Assembly: GCF_030818575.1 (NCBI RefSeq)
Contig: NZ_JAUTAL010000001.1
Span: 1,054,001 to 1,118,000 of the forward strand
Length of the DNA stretch: 64,000 nucleotides
Direction of reading: 5' to 3'
DNA from: Chryseobacterium camelliae
Lineage (GTDB): Bacteria; Bacteroidota; Bacteroidia; Flavobacteriales; Weeksellaceae
Positions 60,205 through 64,000 of this stretch are shown here, piece by piece; position 1 is the first letter of the stretch; every line of letters begins with the position of its first letter. Both the position numbers and the translations under genes were made by a program. The notes below the pieces were generated by a model. That model did not search any database and was not told where the DNA came from. It worked only from the letters and a program-made list of their open reading frames with translations.

Positions 60205-63200
60205 ATGACGAATAAAAAAGTGCATTTTCTGGAAGCTGCGATGAAATACAAGCAGGTAGTGATCGTGCTGGTAGTCTTGTTGATGGTGATGGGGATCAAT
60301 TCCCTCATGAATATGCCCCGAAGCGAAAATCCACGGATCGAGATTCCCACTGCTGCTGTGTACGCTCTTTATCCCGGAGCCGATGAGCATCAGGTTGAGG
60401 AAGAAGTGGCAAAAAAAATAGAACAATACCTTTTCTCCTTTGAAGAGATCAAAAAGAAAAAGGTTAAAGCTGAAGTGAAAGAAGGACAGGTATTTTTCAC
60501 CGTGGAAATGTATACTGATGTCAAAGACCGTAAGAAATTCTGGCATACGCTTCAGCTTGATATGGATGCGAATCTCCGTTCAAAGCTTCCTGCCGGAGTG
60601 GTGGGGCCGTTTATCAACAGTGATTTTGCCAACGTAACGGCAATGATCATCTCCGTATCTTCCAAAGAAAGGACTTACGCTGAGATCGAAAAATATTTGG
60701 ATAAGCTGGAAGATGGTCTGAAGGTAATCCCTACGGTTTCCAAGATCAACCGTTCCGGTGGGCAGAAACAGCAGATCTACATTAAGATCAACGATCAGAA
60801 GCTACAGCAGTACGGTTTTGGAATTAACACATTGGTCAGTGCCATACAACAGCAGAACGTGACCGGATATAATGGAGAAATATCCTCCGGTTCCAATGCG
60901 ATCATCCCGGTCTTTACCAACAGCCGGTACAAGAATATATCCGATATTGCCGAGCAGATCGTCTACACTACGCCGGCCGGTAATGTAGTACGCCTTAAAG
61001 ATGTTGCTGAACTTGAAAGACGTTTTGAAGAACCAACTTCATTGGTACGTGCAGGTGACGAAAAGGCAATGATACTGACGGTAGATATGAAGCCCGGAAA
61101 CAATATTGTGGCTTTCGGGAAAGGAGTGGAACAAAAGATTGAGGATATCCAGAAAAACTTTCCACCGGATATTCATATGAAAACGATCGTAAACCAGCCG
61201 GAAGCAGTAGGCGAAAGTATCAGTCATTTCATGGTTGAGTTTGCGATGGCTATAGGCTCCGTAGTGTTGGTCGTGATGTTGTTGCTTCCCATACGGGTGG
61301 CCGGTGTGGCTTCTGCGGCAGCGCCCATATCGATCATTATTACATTTGGTCTCATGCAGATCGTAGGACTGGAGCTTCACCAGGTGACACTTGCAGCTTT
61401 GATCATTGTCCTTGGAATGGTGGTGGATAACGCCATTGTGGTAGTAGATAACTATATTGAAAAGCTTGATGAAGGGACAACACCATGGACAGCAGCCTGG
61501 CAGGCTGCCCAGCAGCTATCTCTTCCGATCTTTACGGCAACGATGGCCATTATATTTGCTTTTGCTCCATTAGCTTTATTTATGGATGGCATTGCAAAAG
61601 ATTTTATGCTTTCACTTCCTGTCACGGTAGCTATTGCATTGATCACTTCAATGCTGGTCGCCCTGTTCCTTACACCATACACCTGCTATGTATTCATTAA
61701 AAAAGGATTAAAGCATAAAGTAAGCGACAGGCCCCTGAAGAAAAATATGCTGGACTATCTTCAGACAGCATTCGATAATGGGGTAGGGCTGGCTTTCAAA
61801 TGGCCGAAAACAACGATGTTTATTGGCGTGCTGTCAGTGATCAGCGCCATATTCATTGCTACCAAAGTAGATCCGGAGTTTTTTCCGCTTACTGAGCGAA
61901 ACCAGTTCAATATGGAAGTCTGGATGCCTAACGGAACCTCGTTGGAGAAAACTGAAGTCAAGGTAGAAGAACTTGAAAAGATCCTTAAAAAAGATCGTCG
62001 GGTAACTGATGTCACCAGCTTTGTGGGAACGAGCTCACCACGATTTCATACCTCCTATGCACCGGAATCTCCAAAAAAATATTTTGCACAGGTTTTCATT
62101 ACGACGATCAGTAGCGATGCATCTAATGAAATGGTCAAAGAATACCTGGATAAACTGAAAAACTTTATACCTGATGGTTATATTAAATTGAAGCAGCTCA
62201 GCTTTCAGGAAGGTTCACCCATTGATATCCGCGTGGTAAGTGATAATGAATCCGATCAGAGGAAAGTCGCACTGGAGATTAAAAAGATTCTCGAAAATAC
62301 ACCCGGTACGAATAATGTACGTCTGAGCAGTGAATATGATTATATGGGCGTTAAGCTGAATGTAGATGATGTGAAAGCCAATCGCCTTGGTGTAACGAAT
62401 CAGGCCATTACACAAACACTCGGTACAGGGCTGAAAGGATATTCTGTTTCTACATTGTGGGAAGGAGACAAACCGGTAGATATTTTTCTGAGATATGATT
62501 CCATAAGCAGGAAAGATATGAATGCTTTGGAAAACCTGCATATACAGTCTAATTTCGGTGGAAAGATTCCGCTGAAAGAAGTGGCGACCTTACAGCCGGA
62601 ATGGCACACAGGAGTAATTTCAAGGAGGAACGGCATCAAGTACGTCAGTGTATTGGCAGAAGCGCAACTTGGCCCCAAGCCGTCAAGAATCCTGAAAGAA
62701 GCGCAACCAAAAATTGAGGCGCTTGCGCTCCCGGCGGGCACGACCATCCAATATGGAGGAGATGCGGAATCAACAGCTGACAACAGCCCGGGAATGATGC
62801 TCTCGCTTTCTGTCAGCCTTATCTTGATTTTCCTTACGCTGCTGTTCCAGTTCAAGAGTCTGGGGAAAGCGCTCATTATCCTGTGTACCTTTCTTCTGAG
62901 TCTCTTCGGAGCCTTCTTCGGACTTTTCATTACCGGAAATCCATTGGGGATGACAGGCTTTATGGGAATCATCAGTCTGATAGGCATCGTTGTAAGGAAC
63001 GGGATTATCCTGGTAGATTATGCCGATGAACTGATTCGCGATCATGGGTACACACACAAAGCGGCAGCGATGGCAGCTGCCAAACGAAGAATGCGTCCGA
63101 TATTCCTTACCTCAGCTGCTGCGGCTGTAGGGGTGGTTCCGATGATCCTTGGTAAATCTCCGATGTGGGCACCTTTGGGAAGTGTGCTTGCCTTCGGGCT

Positions 63201-63345
63201 GATCTTCTCCATGATCTTTACGCTTTTCATTGTTCCGGTAATGTATTACAAGCTTCTGAAAGATCCTGTACCAAAAGATGAAACCCCTGAAGATCAATTG
63301 GACGATGAGGTCATTTTATATAAGCCAAAACCTCATCACGAATAA
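60205..63345 (+). CDS. RND family efflux pump
   Basis: A 1046-residue inner-membrane transporter. Start at 60205 (MTNKKVHFLEAAMKYKQVVI) gives the cytoplasmic tail and first helix of the family; 81 further bases are open. Two repeats of helix plus large periplasmic loops are seen; the proton-relay helix reads VTLAALIIVLGMVVDNAIVV with the essential Asp, and the second half has MTGFMGIISLIGIVVRNGII. The signature RRMRPIFLTSAAAAVGVVPM is complete. Substrate specificity (drugs or metals) cannot be told; the absence of metal-specific motifs favours drugs or organic compounds. Confidence 0.93.
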   Translation: MTNKKVHFLEAAMKYKQVVIVLVVLLMVMGINSLMNMPRSENPRIEIPTAAVYALYPGADEHQVEEEVAKKIEQYLFSFEEIKKKKVKAEVKEGQVFFTVEMYTDVKDRKKFWHTLQLDMDANLRSKLPAGVVGPFINSDFANVTAMIISVSSKERTYAEIEKYLDKLEDGLKVIPTVSKINRSGGQKQQIYIKINDQKLQQYGFGINTLVSAIQQQNVTGYNGEISSGSNAIIPVFTNSRYKNISDIAEQIVYTTPAGNVVRLKDVAELERRFEEPTSLVRAGDEKAMILTVDMKPGNNIVAFGKGVEQKIEDIQKNFPPDIHMKTIVNQPEAVGESISHFMVEFAMAIGSVVLVVMLLLPIRVAGVASAAAPISIIITFGLMQIVGLELHQVTLAALIIVLGMVVDNAIVVVDNYIEKLDEGTTPWTAAWQAAQQLSLPIFTATMAIIFAFAPLALFMDGIAKDFMLSLPVTVAIALITSMLVALFLTPYTCYVFIKKGLKHKVSDRPLKKNMLDYLQTAFDNGVGLAFKWPKTTMFIGVLSVISAIFIATKVDPEFFPLTERNQFNMEVWMPNGTSLEKTEVKVEELEKILKKDRRVTDVTSFVGTSSPRFHTSYAPESPKKYFAQVFITTISSDASNEMVKEYLDKLKNFIPDGYIKLKQLSFQEGSPIDIRVVSDNESDQRKVALEIKKILENTPGTNNVRLSSEYDYMGVKLNVDDVKANRLGVTNQAITQTLGTGLKGYSVSTLWEGDKPVDIFLRYDSISRKDMNALENLHIQSNFGGKIPLKEVATLQPEWHTGVISRRNGIKYVSVLAEAQLGPKPSRILKEAQPKIEALALPAGTTIQYGGDAESTADNSPGMMLSLSVSLILIFLTLLFQFKSLGKALIILCTFLLSLFGAFFGLFITGNPLGMTGFMGIISLIGIVVRNGIILVDYADELIRDHGYTHKAAAMAAAKRRMRPIFLTSAAAAVGVVPMILGKSPMWAPLGSVLAFGLIFSMIFTLFIVPVMYYKLLKDPVPKDETPEDQLDDEVILYKPKPHHE

Positions 63346-63367
63346 TTACAATATCAATTTTTTAACC

Positions 63368-63425
63368 GGTTGTCCTGTATAGATCCTTGTTCATAATATC
63401 AGTCATTTAGTGTTACAGGACAACC
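63368..63425 (+). promoter_or_regulatory. Long perfect inverted repeat between pump and TolC-like genes
   Basis: GGTTGTCCTGTA (63368-63379) and TACAGGACAACC (63414-63425), 12 perfect bp, 34-base loop. It lies between the stop of the pump gene and the start of the channel gene (14 bases before its ATG), so it could be an attenuator or processing hairpin reducing channel expression, or an operator. Confidence 0.6.
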
Positions 63426-63439
63426 TTTATATAAAAAAA

Positions 63440-64000
63440 ATGAAAATCATATACGATACGATATCAAAAATAGTTATGGTGCTGATGTTCACGGCGGCAA
63501 TAGGCTCTCAGGCGCAAGAACGTGTGGTTTCAGTGGATGAAGTCAAAAATCTGGCATTACAGAACAATAAGAAGATCAAAAAAGCACAACAGAATATAGA
63601 AGCCGCCAAAGCTGCCAGAACGGCTGCGGAAACAGGAGGAAAACCCACTTTGGACGGAAGTGCTGGAGGGTATTATATTTCCAAACCGCTCTCAAACCTT
63701 GTGCCGGAAGTAATTGGAAGCGCCAATTTGAATGCTACCCAGGTTCTATATGCCGGTGGGAAAGTAGAAACCGGGAAAAAGATCTCTTCAGCGGCAGTCG
63801 ATCTGCAGATGGCGCAGAAAGACCTTACCAAAGAGGAGGTAAAACTTTCTGCGGAAAGCATGTATTGGCAAATTGTAAATGCCAAGGAAAAGATAGCACT
63901 GGCAAAAGAATACATCAAACTCTTGGATCAGCTGCATACCAATGTGAAGAATTCCTTTGATGCAGGATTGACATATAAAAATGATCTATTGAAAATAGAA
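63440..64000 (+). CDS. TolC family outer-membrane channel, 3' end cut by window
   Basis: The first 187 codons of an outer-membrane efflux protein. A signal peptide (MKIIYDTISKIVMVLMFTAA) to about residue 26 is followed by VVSVDEVKNLALQNNKKIKK, AQQNIEAAKAARTAAETGGK, NATQVLYAGGKVETGK and LSAESMYWQIVNAKEKIALA: the alternating helical and strand pattern of TolC. It completes the tripartite pump with the adaptor and RND protein upstream. Confidence 0.92.
   Translation, partial: MKIIYDTISKIVMVLMFTAAIGSQAQERVVSVDEVKNLALQNNKKIKKAQQNIEAAKAARTAAETGGKPTLDGSAGGYYISKPLSNLVPEVIGSANLNATQVLYAGGKVETGKKISSAAVDLQMAQKDLTKEEVKLSAESMYWQIVNAKEKIALAKEYIKLLDQLHTNVKNSFDAGLTYKNDLLKIE

Overview
The window looks like chromosomal DNA from a flavobacterium of the Weeksellaceae, most likely Chryseobacterium or a close relative. 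The grounds are Bacteroidota-type promoters (TTTG, about 19-23 bases, TAnnTTTG), a type IX secretion C-terminal signal, FHUA- and CirA-type TonB-dependent receptors, a Chryseobacterium-like class A beta-lactamase, and an arsenic operon carrying the DUF6428 protein usual in this phylum. Species cannot be settled from sequence reading alone.

Layout. 1-12.1 kb holds ordinary accessory genes: an MprF-like lipid lysyltransferase (cut by the left edge), a lipoprotein, a translationally coupled GH35 beta-galactosidase / GH29 fucosidase pair, a Crp/Fnr regulator with a CRP-like palindrome behind it, a VOC protein, a class A beta-lactamase and an acyltransferase/NTF2-like pair. 12.1-13.4 kb is an array of palindromic repeats. 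About 13.9-21.8 kb is an AT-rich island: a probable pseudoknotted ncRNA divergent from an XRE-type regulator, a small SH3-like lipoprotein, a HEPN-type protein, an unknown 301-residue protein, a DUF2188 gene broken by an in-frame stop, a large ABC-type ATPase and a small promoter-ORF-terminator unit. Four promoters between 12.4 and 19.4 kb share one architecture: a 16-bp inverted repeat of type TTACGG-N4-CCGTAA placed exactly 21 bases before the -7 box.

21.8-41.2 kb: a T9SS-exported FN3 protein, an AraC regulator with a TetX-like flavin monooxygenase, then an aegerolysin gene followed by a MACPF-like gene, which together resemble a bacterial two-component pore-forming (insecticidal type) toxin. 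Next come an arsenic operon (arsR, DUF6428, arsN-like, arsC-like, acr3) with an ArsR operator, an SDR and short AraC protein, a secreted histidine phosphatase, and a DUF4198 / siderophore-receptor pair. 41.2-45 kb is a CobW chaperone plus TonB receptor unit behind a zinc-box-like palindrome. 45-57.8 kb is a cluster for small-molecule and aromatic metabolism: a five-gene run with two MRJP/SMP-30-like paralogues, and a padC-hydrolase-MBL-SDR run, with three AraC regulators. 57.9-64 kb is a TetR-controlled RND efflux operon (adaptor, pump, TolC-like channel cut by the right edge).

The two things most worth following up are the aegerolysin/MACPF pair (28.2-30.8 kb) and the island with its fixed-spacing promoter motif and structured RNA (12.4-19.4 kb).
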